A DNA stretch of 64,000 nt from Oscillospiraceae bacterium (GCA_017458335.1 JAFTFT010000007.1:1-64000); one strand, 5' to 3'. Counted from the stretch's first letter, positions 1-11,452 are shown. The notes: generated by a model not told the origin, from the sequence alone. Numbers and translations: made by a program.

Positions 1-330
1 ACCGGCCTGACCGAGGGGAAACACTGCTCCGTCTGCGATGAAGTCCTTGTCGCCCAGGAGACCGTTCCGGCCCTCGGCCACACCGAGGTCATCGACGAGG
101 CCGTGGCCCCCACCTGTACCGAGACCGGCCTGACCGAGGGGAAACACTGCTCCGTCTGCGATGAAGTCCTTGTCGCCCAGGAGACCGTTCCGGCCCTCGG
201 CCACACCGAGGTCATCGACGAGGCCGTGGCCCCCACCTGTACCGAGACCGGTCTGACCGAGGGGAAACACTGCTCCGTCTGCGATGAAGTCCTTGTCGCC
301 CAGGAGACCGTTCCGGCCCTCGGCCACGAC
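1..330 (+). repeat. 123-bp tandem coding repeat (about 2.7 copies visible)
   Basis: Units begin at 1, 124 and 247 with a constant 123-bp (41-codon) period. Copies are almost identical at DNA level; the only clear change I see is C to T in the third copy near 252. The last copy ends after the ALGH motif at about 330. The array continues off the left edge. Near-identity including silent positions suggests recent expansion or ongoing homogenisation. Confidence 0.95.
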
Positions 331-2727
331 TGGGAAGCGGCCACCTTCATGAAGCCGAAGGTCTGCAAGCGCTGCGGCGCGACAGAAGGCAGCGGCCTCG
401 AATCGGAGTATCTGCTCCAGACGCTTTTGCCGGAGAAGCAGAAGACCGAGAGCGTCGACAAGGACCAGACCCGCCTTGGCAAAGTGCTCAGCCCCTTCTG
501 CTATGACGGCGTCATCACCGGAGACTTCCGCTTCGGCAGTTCGCTCCCCGGAGATCATGAAGCCCTGGAAGAAGCGATCCGCAACTCCAAAGCCAATTTC
601 GCCGTTGACTTTCAGCAGAAGGACGACTGGATCATTTCCGCGGATCTTTCCTTCAACGACTCCGAGCCGCTTCCCATCATCGTGAATGCGGACCCCGAGG
701 GGCTGAATGTTACCCTGCCGGGCACGGTGGAGGAGGGCTATTCCATCCCGTATGAACTTCTTCAGACGGTGCTCGCGCCCTATGTCGACCTCAACCAGCT
801 CTCCTCCGGAAATCGGTATGATGCGCTGCTTGAGACCGTCACCCCGGAGCAGTTGAGCGCGCTGGGCAGGAAGTATGCCGGAATCATCCTCAGCGTGGCA
901 AACGTCCATAACACGACGGAGCGTTTCGGCACCTACGAGCTGAAAGGCCTGCAGGAGCAGCAGCCGTGCCTGATGATCACCTGTACACCGGAACTGAACG
1001 ACTGGGCAGCCATGTTCAAGACGCTGTTCCGCACCGGCAGGGACGACGAACTGCTGGCCGATGTCATTGAGGAGATCATCCGCATCAGCATGCAGGACCC
1101 GAATGTTCAGGCGAGCCTTTTCTCGCTCGGAATTGAAGATCCGGAAATGCTGACCGCGTATCTCCCCGCCCTGCTGAACGAAGCGCTCCGGAATGCGGAC
1201 TCGCTGGCGGAGGCCGTCAACGGGCTGACCTTCCAGCTTGCCACAGACGCAGGCCGGGTGTATGCGTTCCGGTTTTCCTATGCTTCGATGTTCAGCCTCG
1301 GATACGAATCCCACGGCAGTCCGGAGGACCTCCGGAAAGATGCCCTGGTCCGATACGGTTACGATGATGTACAGATTCTTGCCCTGAACACCCTGCAGCG
1401 CTCCCCGGGAATCATCAACGGGAAACTGAGCTGCGAGAGCATACAGGATCTGAAGCTCAGTTATTACTTCGACAGGTCCGAAGAGAAGTCGGACTTTGAC
1501 ATCCGGCTTAGCATGACAGGCATGTCGGTCACCACAAGCCTGAAAAGCCAGGACAGCGGCAAGACCTTCCGCTTTGATGCGGACTTCTCCGCCTATAACC
1601 TGGCAGGATCCGGGTATGAAATCACAGCTGAACTCAGCGAGCGTGAGGAAGAAATCGAGAAACCGGATGCCACATTCACCCCGATTACCAATGCCGACGA
1701 ACTGAACGCGGCGGTCAGCCGCTGCTACGATGCGATCGCCGCCACCGATCTCGTAAAGAAACTTCAGGAGATCGCCGCCGCTGCGACCGCCGCGGAGGAG
1801 ACGGTTCCGGCCCCCGCCGAAACGGAGGAGCCGGCTGAGCCGATCGAGAGTGAGGAGCCGGCTGAGGAGGCGGAAGCCGTTCCTCCCTCGGAGCCGACAT
1901 ACCTGAGTGGCTTTGAGGATCTGAAAGCCGCCTGCGAGGAGGCCGCCCCTTCAGGACAGATGCCGGTCATGTTGTATCCGGAGGAAATGGAAATCGAAGA
2001 AGACCTGACCATTCCCGGGAATCTCCACCTTCAGTTTGTCGGTCTGCGCATTCCGGCGGGCGTGACACTCACCGTCTCGGAGGGCGCCTATGTCCTGGCC
2101 ACCAATTTCAGCATCGACGGAACCCTTCGCGTTGACGGCGGTCTGAGCCAGGATAAATGGTGGAAAAGAAACACATCGGAGCGGCCCGCAACCCACATCG
2201 GCGAAAGCGGACACATCATCAACGAAGGGTATATTTCCCTGCAGACCGCGCTGCCCGACGGTACCGTCAGCGGGAACGGAATCACCCAAATCAATCCCTA
2301 TGAGGATGTCGAATTCTCGCAGTACAGCGATCTTACCGACACGATTCTCGCCGCAGGAGAGAACCCGGACATCACCTATCGGCTTGAGATCCGTGACACG
2401 GAGCTTATGCTGCCAGAGGATCTGACGATTCCAAACAATCTCTGGATTACCCTCACAGACTCAAAGCTGACGCTTCCGCAGGAATGCCTCCTGGCGTCAG
2501 ACGGAATGCTTTCCCTCTATCGTTCGGTTATCCATGTGGACGGCACGCTGAATAACACAAGCATCCTCAGCGTCTATGACACCGACAGCCGGATCGAAAT
2601 CGAAGGAAGTTATGAAGGGGACGGCATGATTTTTGTGCACAGCGTCGGTTCGTACTTCCCCCTGACGGGCGTGGAAAAGGATCAGTTTGCGTTCGATCCG
2701 GACGGAGAATTCTGGACCCCGCAGTAA
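1..2727 (+). CDS. Repeat-containing secreted or surface protein, 5' end outside the window
   Basis: The reading frame is open from the first base, so the true start, and probably a signal peptide, lies upstream; the GTG at 103 is inside a repeat and is not the start. The visible 909 residues begin with 41-residue repeats carrying a CSVC pair and a TCTETGL motif, a unit common in clostridial surface proteins. A CKRCG pair follows the last repeat. The centre is an unrecognised domain, then an acidic Pro/Glu/Ala stretch (around 1790-1890), then a beta-rich C-terminal part that looks like a repetitive beta-solenoid. No sorting signal or membrane anchor is seen at the C-terminus. Function unknown; an extracellular role is inferred from the repeats. 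Confidence 0.75.
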   Translation, partial: TGLTEGKHCSVCDEVLVAQETVPALGHTEVIDEAVAPTCTETGLTEGKHCSVCDEVLVAQETVPALGHTEVIDEAVAPTCTETGLTEGKHCSVCDEVLVAQETVPALGHDWEAATFMKPKVCKRCGATEGSGLESEYLLQTLLPEKQKTESVDKDQTRLGKVLSPFCYDGVITGDFRFGSSLPGDHEALEEAIRNSKANFAVDFQQKDDWIISADLSFNDSEPLPIIVNADPEGLNVTLPGTVEEGYSIPYELLQTVLAPYVDLNQLSSGNRYDALLETVTPEQLSALGRKYAGIILSVANVHNTTERFGTYELKGLQEQQPCLMITCTPELNDWAAMFKTLFRTGRDDELLADVIEEIIRISMQDPNVQASLFSLGIEDPEMLTAYLPALLNEALRNADSLAEAVNGLTFQLATDAGRVYAFRFSYASMFSLGYESHGSPEDLRKDALVRYGYDDVQILALNTLQRSPGIINGKLSCESIQDLKLSYYFDRSEEKSDFDIRLSMTGMSVTTSLKSQDSGKTFRFDADFSAYNLAGSGYEITAELSEREEEIEKPDATFTPITNADELNAAVSRCYDAIAATDLVKKLQEIAAAATAAEETVPAPAETEEPAEPIESEEPAEEAEAVPPSEPTYLSGFEDLKAACEEAAPSGQMPVMLYPEEMEIEEDLTIPGNLHLQFVGLRIPAGVTLTVSEGAYVLATNFSIDGTLRVDGGLSQDKWWKRNTSERPATHIGESGHIINEGYISLQTALPDGTVSGNGITQINPYEDVEFSQYSDLTDTILAAGENPDITYRLEIRDTELMLPEDLTIPNNLWITLTDSKLTLPQECLLASDGMLSLYRSVIHVDGTLNNTSILSVYDTDSRIEIEGSYEGDGMIFVHSVGSYFPLTGVEKDQFAFDPDGEFWTPQ

Positions 2728-2803
2728 AGCACCGTACCAGGGCATCTTCCGAACGGGCGGGAACAGAGCTTCTGCACATGCGAAAAACAACATCGTCTGC
2801 CTC

Positions 2804-2832
2804 TTCCCTTTTCCAATAAATGATGATATACT
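2804..2832 (+). promoter_or_regulatory. Possible sigma-A promoter for the AAA-ATPase gene
   Basis: TATACT at 2827-2832 is a good -10 hexamer. TTCCCT at 2804-2809, 17 bases upstream, is a weak -35. The site lies in the gap before the gene starting at 2881. Confidence 0.4.
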
Positions 2833-2880
2833 TTCATTTGGGGCAAACATCCAGATTCGTTCAGAATGGGGGCCGTGGGA

Positions 2881-4455
2881 ATGGGAAGAAAGCTGCCGAT
2901 CGGCATACAGAGCTTTGAAAGTCTGCGAGATGACGGATATGCCTATGTGGATAAAACCGCATACATCTACCGCCTGGCGCACGAGGGAAAACCGTATTTT
3001 CTGAGCAGGCCCCGGCGATTTGGAAAGAGCCTTCTTCTCTCCGCCATAAAGGCCTACTGGGAAGGAAAGAAAGAACTCTTCTCCGGCCTTGCCATCGAAG
3101 AACTGGAAAAGCATAACCCGGACGCGTGGAAAAGCTACCCGGTATTTTACTTTGACTTTAACGGCGTAAACTATCGGCACATCGGCGCGCTGGAAGAGTC
3201 GCTGAACACACAGCTGAAAAGATGGGAGCATCAATATGGCTGCAAAGGAGAAAAGATTCCGCTCAGCGAACGGTTCCAGAACCTTCTGATCGCCGCAAAA
3301 GAACAGACCGGTCTCCGCTCAGTTGTGCTGGTGGATGAATATGACAAGCCACTTCTGGACGTTGTGGATAAACCGGAACTGCAGGAGCACAACAAAGAGG
3401 TTTTCAAAGGTTTTTTCAGTACCCTGAAGAGCTTTGACGCGTATCTCAAGTTTGTATTCATCACGGGAGTCTCCAAATTTCATAAGGTCAGTATCTTCAG
3501 TGATCTGAATCAACTCAGAGACATTTCCATGGTGGAGAATTACGCCGCGCTGTGCGGGATCACGGAGAGCGAGATTGACACGTATTTCGCTGAAGAGATC
3601 GCCGATTTTGCGAAACGCAGAAAAATGTCGGTTCAGGAGTGTCGTAAAGCTCTGAAACAGCAGTATGACGGATACCATTTTCATCCGGAAGGAGAAGCGG
3701 TATATAATCCGTTTAGCCTGCTGGGGGCGCTGATGGAAAAGGATTTCGGCTATTACTGGTTTGAGACCGGGACGCCGAGCTTTCTGGTAAAAAAATTAAA
3801 AGACAGTGCATTTGATATCCGCAAATTTACGGATCGGACCCTGTACGCCAGTGAAGGGATGCTGAAAGACTATACCGGCGACAGTCTCGATCCTGTACCG
3901 CTGCTCTATCAGACAGGGTATCTGACCATCGTCGATTTTGACAGCATTGCGCGTGAGTATACGCTAGGCTTCCCGAATGAAGAGGTCAAATACGGCTTTG
4001 TTGAATGCCTGATGCCGGAATTTGTGGCCGACTGTGGCGCCGGCTCCGGAAACGATATTTTTACCCTGAGAAGATACATTGAGCGCGGGGATCTGGACAG
4101 TGTTCGAAATGTCCTGACCTCTCTGTTTGCCAACATCACCTACACCCTGGAGACCGATCCATTTGAGCATTATTTTCAGGCGGTCATTTACATCGTCTTC
4201 ACACTCCTCGGGAAATTCGCTTTGTGCGAGATGCACACCTTTTCCGGGCGTGTTGACTGCAAGGTAGAAACCAGAGATTACATTTATCTGTTTGAATTCA
4301 AGCGCGACGAAACTGCAGAGGCGGCCCTGCGACAGATCAACAGCAAAGACTACGCTCTCCCCTTCGTTGCGGACAACCGGAAGCTCTATAAGATCGGCGT
4401 GTCGTTTGATTCCACTTCGAGAAAGCTGGTCGGTTGGAAAACTGCGGAAGCCTGA
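2881..4455 (+). CDS. AAA-ATPase-like / PD-(D/E)XK nuclease-superfamily protein
   Basis: This belongs to the family with an N-terminal AAA-ATPase-like domain and a C-terminal PD-(D/E)XK nuclease-like domain (Pfam AAA-ATPase_like plus PDDEXK_9). Seen: the family-typical KLPIGIQSFE start, a P-loop-like RPRRFGKSLLLS around residue 45, a Walker-B-like VVLVDEYDKPLLD near 155, and in the last 80 residues a GRVDCK...FEFK pattern matching the D...ExK nuclease core. ATG 2881 is preferred over ATG 2866 because the G-rich ribosome site lies between them. These genes are abundant in gut Clostridia and Bacteroides; their role is not settled, and mobile-element or defence functions are only guesses. Confidence 0.85.
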   Translation: MGRKLPIGIQSFESLRDDGYAYVDKTAYIYRLAHEGKPYFLSRPRRFGKSLLLSAIKAYWEGKKELFSGLAIEELEKHNPDAWKSYPVFYFDFNGVNYRHIGALEESLNTQLKRWEHQYGCKGEKIPLSERFQNLLIAAKEQTGLRSVVLVDEYDKPLLDVVDKPELQEHNKEVFKGFFSTLKSFDAYLKFVFITGVSKFHKVSIFSDLNQLRDISMVENYAALCGITESEIDTYFAEEIADFAKRRKMSVQECRKALKQQYDGYHFHPEGEAVYNPFSLLGALMEKDFGYYWFETGTPSFLVKKLKDSAFDIRKFTDRTLYASEGMLKDYTGDSLDPVPLLYQTGYLTIVDFDSIAREYTLGFPNEEVKYGFVECLMPEFVADCGAGSGNDIFTLRRYIERGDLDSVRNVLTSLFANITYTLETDPFEHYFQAVIYIVFTLLGKFALCEMHTFSGRVDCKVETRDYIYLFEFKRDETAEAALRQINSKDYALPFVADNRKLYKIGVSFDSTSRKLVGWKTAEA

Positions 4456-4476
4456 AGGGGGCTTCTCAAGTCCGCG

Positions 4477-4695
4477 TTGGAGGAACCGAACATGTGTCAG
4501 GCACTGGAAGGAATCATGAAAGACACTCTTGAAGCAAGACGTGTTGAAGGCATGCAGCAGGGCATTGCTCAAGAAAAATTCAACAGTATCAAAACACTGA
4601 TAAAAACCATGAACTGGAATCTGCTTCAGGCGATGAACGCTCTGATGATTCCGGAGGAAGAACAATAGAAATACGCCCAGCTTCTGAAACAGTAA
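4477..4695 (+). pseudogene. C-terminal remnant of an Rpn/PD-(D/E)XK-type nuclease-family protein with premature stop
   Basis: The 63-codon open frame reads like the tail that ends many Rpn-like or related nuclease proteins (MCQALEGIMKDTLEARRVEG, then a helix ending IPEEEQ). The frame is cut by TAG at 4666-4668, yet the codons after it read KYAQLLKQ and then TAA, which is the usual ending of that tail. So this looks like a 3' gene fragment that also gained a stop. The nuclease core is missing. It sits just downstream of another PD-(D/E)XK protein, suggesting a decayed pair or fusion partner. Confidence 0.6.
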
Positions 4696-4739
4696 AATCA
4701 CTTACCTAGATCGCACCATGTCTGGAAAGAGGAAAAACA

Positions 4740-5552
4740 ATGGATCAGTTATACGATGTATTGATTGTCGGCGGAGGCTCCGCCGCCACCAGCGCCGCCA
4801 TGACGCTGCGCAACCGCGGCAAGAGCATTGCCGTCGTGACGAACAAGCCCGAGACCAGCAGCCTCTACAAGGCCGAAAAAATCACCAACTATCCGGGGCT
4901 TCCCCCAATGACCGGCGCGGAGATCACCGCTCTATTCCGGAAGCAGCTGGAGGACACCGGTGCCTTTATCATCGAAGGGCGTACCATTTCCGTGCTCCCC
5001 ATGGAGGACAGCTTCGGCGTGGCGGTCGGCAGCGACTATTACATGGCGCGAAGCATCATCATCACCGCCGGCATCACCCGTGAAAAGCTCTACCCCGGCG
5101 AGGCGGAATTCCTCGGCCGCGGCGTCAGCTACTGCGCCACCTGTGACGGCATGCTCTATCGCGGCAAGACCGTCGCCGTGGTCGGCGGCGGCGAGGAAGC
5201 CCGGCAGGACGCGGACTTTCTGGAAGGGATCGGCTGCCAGGTGCTGCGCTTTGAGAAGAACGGAAAGTATGAGATCTCCGGCGGTATGAAGGCCGACACC
5301 CTGACCTTTGCGGGAGAATCGCATAAGGTGGACTGTGTCTTTATTATCAAGGATACCGTCTCCGTGACCCAGCTGGTCCCCGGCCTCACCTATGAAAACG
5401 GCGGTATCGTCGTCGACCGGCATATGGCGACGGCGGTTCCCGGCGTGTTCGCCGCCGGCGACTGCACCGGGAAGCCCCTGCAGCTTGCGAAGGCCGTCGG
5501 CGAGGGCAACGTCGCGGCGCTCTCCGCCTGCGACTGGCTGGACAGGAAATAA
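4740..5552 (+). CDS. Thioredoxin-reductase-like FAD/NAD(P)H oxidoreductase
   Basis: 270 residues with an N-terminal dinucleotide motif (DVLIVGGGSAAT, residues 6-17), the redox-active pair CATC (Cys132 and Cys135), a second nucleotide motif VVGGGEEA (148-155) and the C-terminal FAD motif GVFAAGDC. This is the TrxB order. It is about 40 residues shorter than typical TrxB, the shortening falling in the NAD(P)H domain, and the usual GGGNSA is GGGEEA. It may therefore use an unusual electron donor or partner. It stands alone with no thioredoxin beside it. Predicted cytoplasmic disulfide reductase. Confidence 0.85.
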   Translation: MDQLYDVLIVGGGSAATSAAMTLRNRGKSIAVVTNKPETSSLYKAEKITNYPGLPPMTGAEITALFRKQLEDTGAFIIEGRTISVLPMEDSFGVAVGSDYYMARSIIITAGITREKLYPGEAEFLGRGVSYCATCDGMLYRGKTVAVVGGGEEARQDADFLEGIGCQVLRFEKNGKYEISGGMKADTLTFAGESHKVDCVFIIKDTVSVTQLVPGLTYENGGIVVDRHMATAVPGVFAAGDCTGKPLQLAKAVGEGNVAALSACDWLDRK

Positions 5553-5617
5553 TCCCATATGTGTGCAAAGCGCCGAAAAACGCACCGGAAAAGCCCCGGA
5601 ATTCCCTCAACGGGCAA

Positions 5618-5646
5618 TTGACAAACCGAATCCGCCCGTGTATAAT
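5618..5646 (+). promoter_or_regulatory. Consensus sigma-A promoter of the T-box/valS unit
   Basis: TTGACA at 5618-5623 and TATAAT at 5641-5646 are separated by exactly 17 bases. Both hexamers are perfect consensus. Transcription would begin near 5653, at the head of the T-box leader. Confidence 0.9.
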
Positions 5647-5649
5647 GCA

Positions 5650-5943
5650 GAAAGTTCAGGTTATCTGAGCTTTCTGCATTTTGTTTCTGCGCTGTGAAGG
5701 GCAGGAGTACGCAGAGCACTGTACCTCAGAGAAGAGGCGGCCGGTGAAAGCCTCTGTACGGTACTGCGGAAGGTCGGCCCGGAGCGCCCGGCGGGAAGGA
5801 ACTCCCCTGCGGAGTTCTGTGTAGTGTCGGCGTGTGCCCGCGTTAAGGGCGTCGAGTGCCGTGTCCCCGGACGGACACGGAATTCAGGTGGTACCGCGGT
5901 TTCGCCGCCCTGAAGCGTTCTGCTTCGGGGCGGATTTTGATTT
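5650..5943 (+). promoter_or_regulatory. T-box riboswitch leader (tRNA-Val sensing)
   Basis: A leader of about 290 bases precedes valS. The T-box antiterminator motif CAGGTGGTACCGCG is at 5885-5898 and is followed by an intrinsic terminator. Stem I can be drawn with GCAG (5701-5704) pairing with CTGC (5764-5767), an AGTA loop-E motif at 5706-5709, and a GGTGAAAG distal element near 5743. A GTA valine codon at 5761-5763 lies in the specifier loop side, but I could not fix the register with certainty. Uncharged tRNA-Val should stabilise the antiterminator and switch valS on. Confidence 0.92.
5905..5943 (+). terminator. Terminator of the valS T-box
   Basis: Arms CCGCCC plus TGAAGC (5905-5916) pair with GCTTC plus GGGCGG (5922-5933), followed by ATTTTGATTT. 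The 5' arm overlaps the region needed to form the antiterminator with the T-box motif, as expected for an attenuator. Confidence 0.85.
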
Positions 5944-5959
5944 AGGAGTGATTTGAGCC

Positions 5960-8578
<2,619 letters not shown>

Positions 8579-8613
8579 AGCACACTGCCTGAGAGTATCA
8601 TCAGACGCATAAG

Positions 8614-8646
8614 GGATCTCTCCCCGCCGGAGGTGGGGAGAGATCC
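8614..8646 (+). terminator. Strong stem-loop after valS
   Basis: GGATCTCTCCCC (8614-8625) pairs perfectly with GGGGAGAGATCC (8635-8646). No T-run follows, so it may be an RNA-stabilising hairpin or weak terminator rather than a classic intrinsic terminator. It separates valS from the next gene. Confidence 0.55.
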
Positions 8647-8684
8647 GGGCAATGCATTACGTTTATGAAGCTTGGGAGGACATC

Positions 8685-9419
8685 GTGACTGACAAAGAAG
8701 TTCAAAAACTGAACCGCAAAGAGCTCCTGGAGTTTCTTCTGGATGCCCAGACCGAAAACGAGTCCCTGCAGAAGGATCTTGCAGATCTTCGCAGGCAGGT
8801 TCGTCAGCTTGAAGAAGAGCTTGCCAGCTCCCGGGAAGAGCTTTCACACACATCTGCAGAGCTCAGCCGGGCGCAGGAAGACATCGTCCGTGCAAAAGAG
8901 AACGCTTCCGATTCCGGTGCGCAGGCCGCCGTGATTCTGTCAGAGACCGGGGCCGTCGCGGATGACGTGCCAGGCCCCCAGCGGGAGGCCAATGCCGTCC
9001 GGGAACAGCGTCTGAAGGAATGGGAGTCTCGTCTGCAGCAGAAGGATGAGCTTCTGGCGCAGAAGGAAGCCGGGGTTAAAAAACTGCTCGCTGCCGCCGA
9101 CAGCGAATCTTCCCGCTGCATCCAGGAAGCGAACAGCAACGCGCTTGAGACCCGCAGGCAGGCGGAAGAAGCTGCCGAGGCGCTGAGGAAGGCCTCCGAA
9201 GCACAGGCCGCAGATACGATCCGTCAGGCGGAAGCCGCGGCCGCGCTGGTCATGCGCAACGCGGAGGAAGCTGCCCGCAAAACGGAAGAAAAGGCTTCGG
9301 CGGACGCCGAACTGATGCTTCAGCGCGCGCAGGAGGACAGCAACGCCTTCTGGCAGGATGTCAACGAACTGCTGCAGAAGCGTCTGTTTTCCGACGGAGG
9401 TGCGGACCATGGCGAATAA
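8685..9419 (+). CDS. Long coiled-coil protein, DivIVA-like composition, linked to signal peptidase I
   Basis: The likely start is GTG 8685, preceded by GGGAGGA at 8674-8680 with 4-base spacing; the ATG at 8652 has no ribosome site and sits just past the stem-loop. The 244-residue product opens with VTDKEVQKLNRKELLEFLL, a conserved start in Oscillospirales proteins found next to lepB. It then consists almost entirely of Glu/Gln/Ala/Arg-rich heptads, and no catalytic motif is visible. The second half (around 130-235) resembles DivIVA or ATP-synthase-b-type coiled coils. It overlaps lepB by 11 bases, so the two are cotranslated. A scaffold role at the membrane is an inference. Confidence 0.75.
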   Translation: MTDKEVQKLNRKELLEFLLDAQTENESLQKDLADLRRQVRQLEEELASSREELSHTSAELSRAQEDIVRAKENASDSGAQAAVILSETGAVADDVPGPQREANAVREQRLKEWESRLQQKDELLAQKEAGVKKLLAAADSESSRCIQEANSNALETRRQAEEAAEALRKASEAQAADTIRQAEAAAALVMRNAEEAARKTEEKASADAELMLQRAQEDSNAFWQDVNELLQKRLFSDGGADHGE

Positions 9420-10047
9420 TGAAGCGGCAAAGTCCCCCGCGCCCCGCCGTCCGACGTCGGAACAGCTCCGGAAAGAGCTCGCGCGGCTGGAAAAAAAGCG
9501 CGGTATGCCGACCGCGCTTCGCGTGATCCTGTTTCTTCTGGTAGTCCTTCTGATCGGGGCCGTCACCTTCTTCTGTCTCCTGTCCGGCTATGTCATCTAT
9601 GGCAATTCCATGTCCCCCACCCTGGAAGAGAAGGATTTGGTCCTGGCCATTCCGAACGCGAAGCTCAGTTCCGGCGACCTGGTGGCGTTCCGTCACGACG
9701 AACGGATCCTCATCAAACGTGTCGTCGGCACTCCCGGGGATCAGATCGAAGTCACCGATGACGGTCATGTCCGCCTGAACGGCTCCGATTTCTATGAACC
9801 CTATGCCCTCTTTTCCAATTCCGGAGCCAATGATATGAGTTACCCGCTGGACATTCCGGAGCACTCCTGGTTTGTCCTCGGCGACAACCGCGGCAGCTCG
9901 GTGGATTCCCGCAGCTCGATCCTCGGACTGATCGATGACGAGCAGATGCTCGGCAAGGTGTTCATACGGGTCTGGCCGCTCACGAGATTCCAGGTTTTTG
10001 ACAATAACTTTTTCCCACAGCTCGTGGATTCACTTCTTCCGGGCTGA
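9409..10047 (+). CDS. lepB: Signal peptidase I
   Basis: Removes signal peptides from secreted preproteins at the outer face of the membrane. The start is ATG 9409 after CGGAGGTG; the upstream frame from 9358 is not needed. 212 residues: a charged N-terminus, one membrane helix at about residues 43-65, the catalytic-serine box GNSMSPTL, the catalytic-lysine box LIKRVVGTPGD, and the conserved LGDNRGSSVDSR. It overlaps the coiled-coil gene upstream and ends before a bidirectional terminator. Confidence 0.96.
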   Translation: MANNEAAKSPAPRRPTSEQLRKELARLEKKRGMPTALRVILFLLVVLLIGAVTFFCLLSGYVIYGNSMSPTLEEKDLVLAIPNAKLSSGDLVAFRHDERILIKRVVGTPGDQIEVTDDGHVRLNGSDFYEPYALFSNSGANDMSYPLDIPEHSWFVLGDNRGSSVDSRSSILGLIDDEQMLGKVFIRVWPLTRFQVFDNNFFPQLVDSLLPG

Positions 10048-10055
10048 AATGAACA

Positions 10056-10087
10056 GATCCTCCGCTTTTCGGCGGAGGATCGCTTTT
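10056..10087. terminator. Bidirectional intrinsic terminator between lepB and the decarboxylase gene
   Basis: GATCCTCCGC (from 10056) pairs with GCGGAGGATC (to 10081) around a T-rich loop, followed by GCTTTTAT on the plus strand. The two flanking genes converge on it. Confidence 0.85.
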
Positions 10088-10096
10088 ATGGTGATA

Positions 10097-11452
10097 TTAT
10101 TCTTTCACCACATCGCAGGAATCGATTCCGTAGTAACGAAACAGCTCCAGTGCTTTTTCATCAATGCGTTCACCGCAGCGGACGATCGGCACCGCCGGCG
10201 GGCAGCTGACACTCGGGGATGCCAGGATCCGCCCCACGCTCTCTTCCGCCAGGACACGCTCAAACGGACGAAACAGCACCTCGTGCGGCCGGAGCACCGG
10301 AACCGTCCGTCCCATGACGGGCGCCTGTATCATGATCGGCACTCTCTCCGGCAGGTCACGCAGTGCGGTAAGCAGGCACTCCAGTTCCTCACCGGTGTTT
10401 TCCGGCGTCACCATCAGCACCACATAATCCGGGTCTGAGAATTCACAGATGATCCCTTTCTCCTGCAGGATTCCCGCGAGTTCCGTCCCGGTATATCCCC
10501 TGCTCTTCGGGCAGAGGGTCAGCTTGAGAGGCTCGTCGCCGGTCAGCTTCCAGCCCTGCTTCAGCAACTTTTGCTTCACCCCGTCAAGTTCTCCGGCCCT
10601 TTCCCGGATCCGTGCGGGATAATCCGCGTCAAGCAGTGCGTTGCAGGCATCCATCGACTGCAGGATCAGCCAGGAAGGACTGGTACCGGCAAAGAGCGCC
10701 ATCGCCCGCTCCATCATCCCGAGCAGTTCCACAGGGCAGTCCCGGGCCGCGTGCAGATAGGCCCCTCCGGTCAGGACCGGCAGGGTCTTGTGGGCCGAGT
10801 CACAGCAGAGATCCGCGCCGCGGTCCAAGGGATGTTCAGAGTTTTCCAGGAACTTCAGATACGCTCCGTGCGCGTTATCCACCAGCAGCAGCGCATCATA
10901 ACGGCGGCACAGCGCCGCAATCGGCCTCAGATCTGTCCGGTTACCCAGATAGTCCGGGCTGGTGATATAGACGGCCGTCGGGGCTGTCAGGGGATCGGCG
11001 AAGAGACATTCCAGTTCTTCCGTGGAGATCTCCGCCCGGAGCAGGTTCCCGTCGCTCCCGAGCCATTCCACATCGAGATCCAGCAGCGCAACGGTTTCCA
11101 AAAACACCCGGTGGGCATTTCGCCCGGCGGCGATCCGCGGACTGCGTCCCTGAAGTTTTGCATCCATCGCCGCAAGATAAAGCATGGCCCTGATGCAAAG
11201 GGATGAACCCTCCGTGGAATAAAGCGTGCGGGCACTGCCGAAGAGGCTGCCCGCATGCTCTTCGCTCTCCCGGATACAGCCCCGGGCGGCATAGAGCACG
11301 TCAGCTCCGTCCACCTCGGTAATATCCGAAGCATAAATCGGCATCCGGTCCGGCGCGGAATCCACCGGCCGTCCCTTATGTCCCGGCATGTGAAAGCGGA
11401 GCGGATTTCTCCCGGAATATGTCCGGACGAAGTCACAGATCGGGGTATTCAT
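10097..11452 (-). CDS. Orn/Lys/Arg decarboxylase-family PLP enzyme
   Basis: 451 residues from ATG 11452, which overlaps the maturase stop as ATGA. Family signs: HMPGHKG near residue 21, DITEVDGADVL, a PLP-binding Asp in VDNAHGAYLK (Asp192), and the Schiff-base lysine in SAHKTLPVLTGG (Lys222). It matches the short (about 480-residue) Firmicutes class related to SpeA/YaaO that lacks the long N-terminal wing domain. Predicted to decarboxylate a basic amino acid to a polyamine precursor; substrate not determinable here. Translational coupling to the SCIFF maturase is conspicuous but may only reflect conserved gene order. Confidence 0.88.
   Translation of the reverse strand: MNTPICDFVRTYSGRNPLRFHMPGHKGRPVDSAPDRMPIYASDITEVDGADVLYAARGCIRESEEHAGSLFGSARTLYSTEGSSLCIRAMLYLAAMDAKLQGRSPRIAAGRNAHRVFLETVALLDLDVEWLGSDGNLLRAEISTEELECLFADPLTAPTAVYITSPDYLGNRTDLRPIAALCRRYDALLLVDNAHGAYLKFLENSEHPLDRGADLCCDSAHKTLPVLTGGAYLHAARDCPVELLGMMERAMALFAGTSPSWLILQSMDACNALLDADYPARIRERAGELDGVKQKLLKQGWKLTGDEPLKLTLCPKSRGYTGTELAGILQEKGIICEFSDPDYVVLMVTPENTGEELECLLTALRDLPERVPIMIQAPVMGRTVPVLRPHEVLFRPFERVLAEESVGRILASPSVSCPPAVPIVRCGERIDEKALELFRYYGIDSCDVVKE

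Noticed and set aside
1-330. CRISPR-like array
   Set aside because: The 123-bp units have no spacers and are in frame within a protein gene.
2088-3234. Minus-strand frames opposite the end of the surface protein
   Set aside because: No ribosome sites, overlap the plus-strand coding gene, and no recognisable domain.
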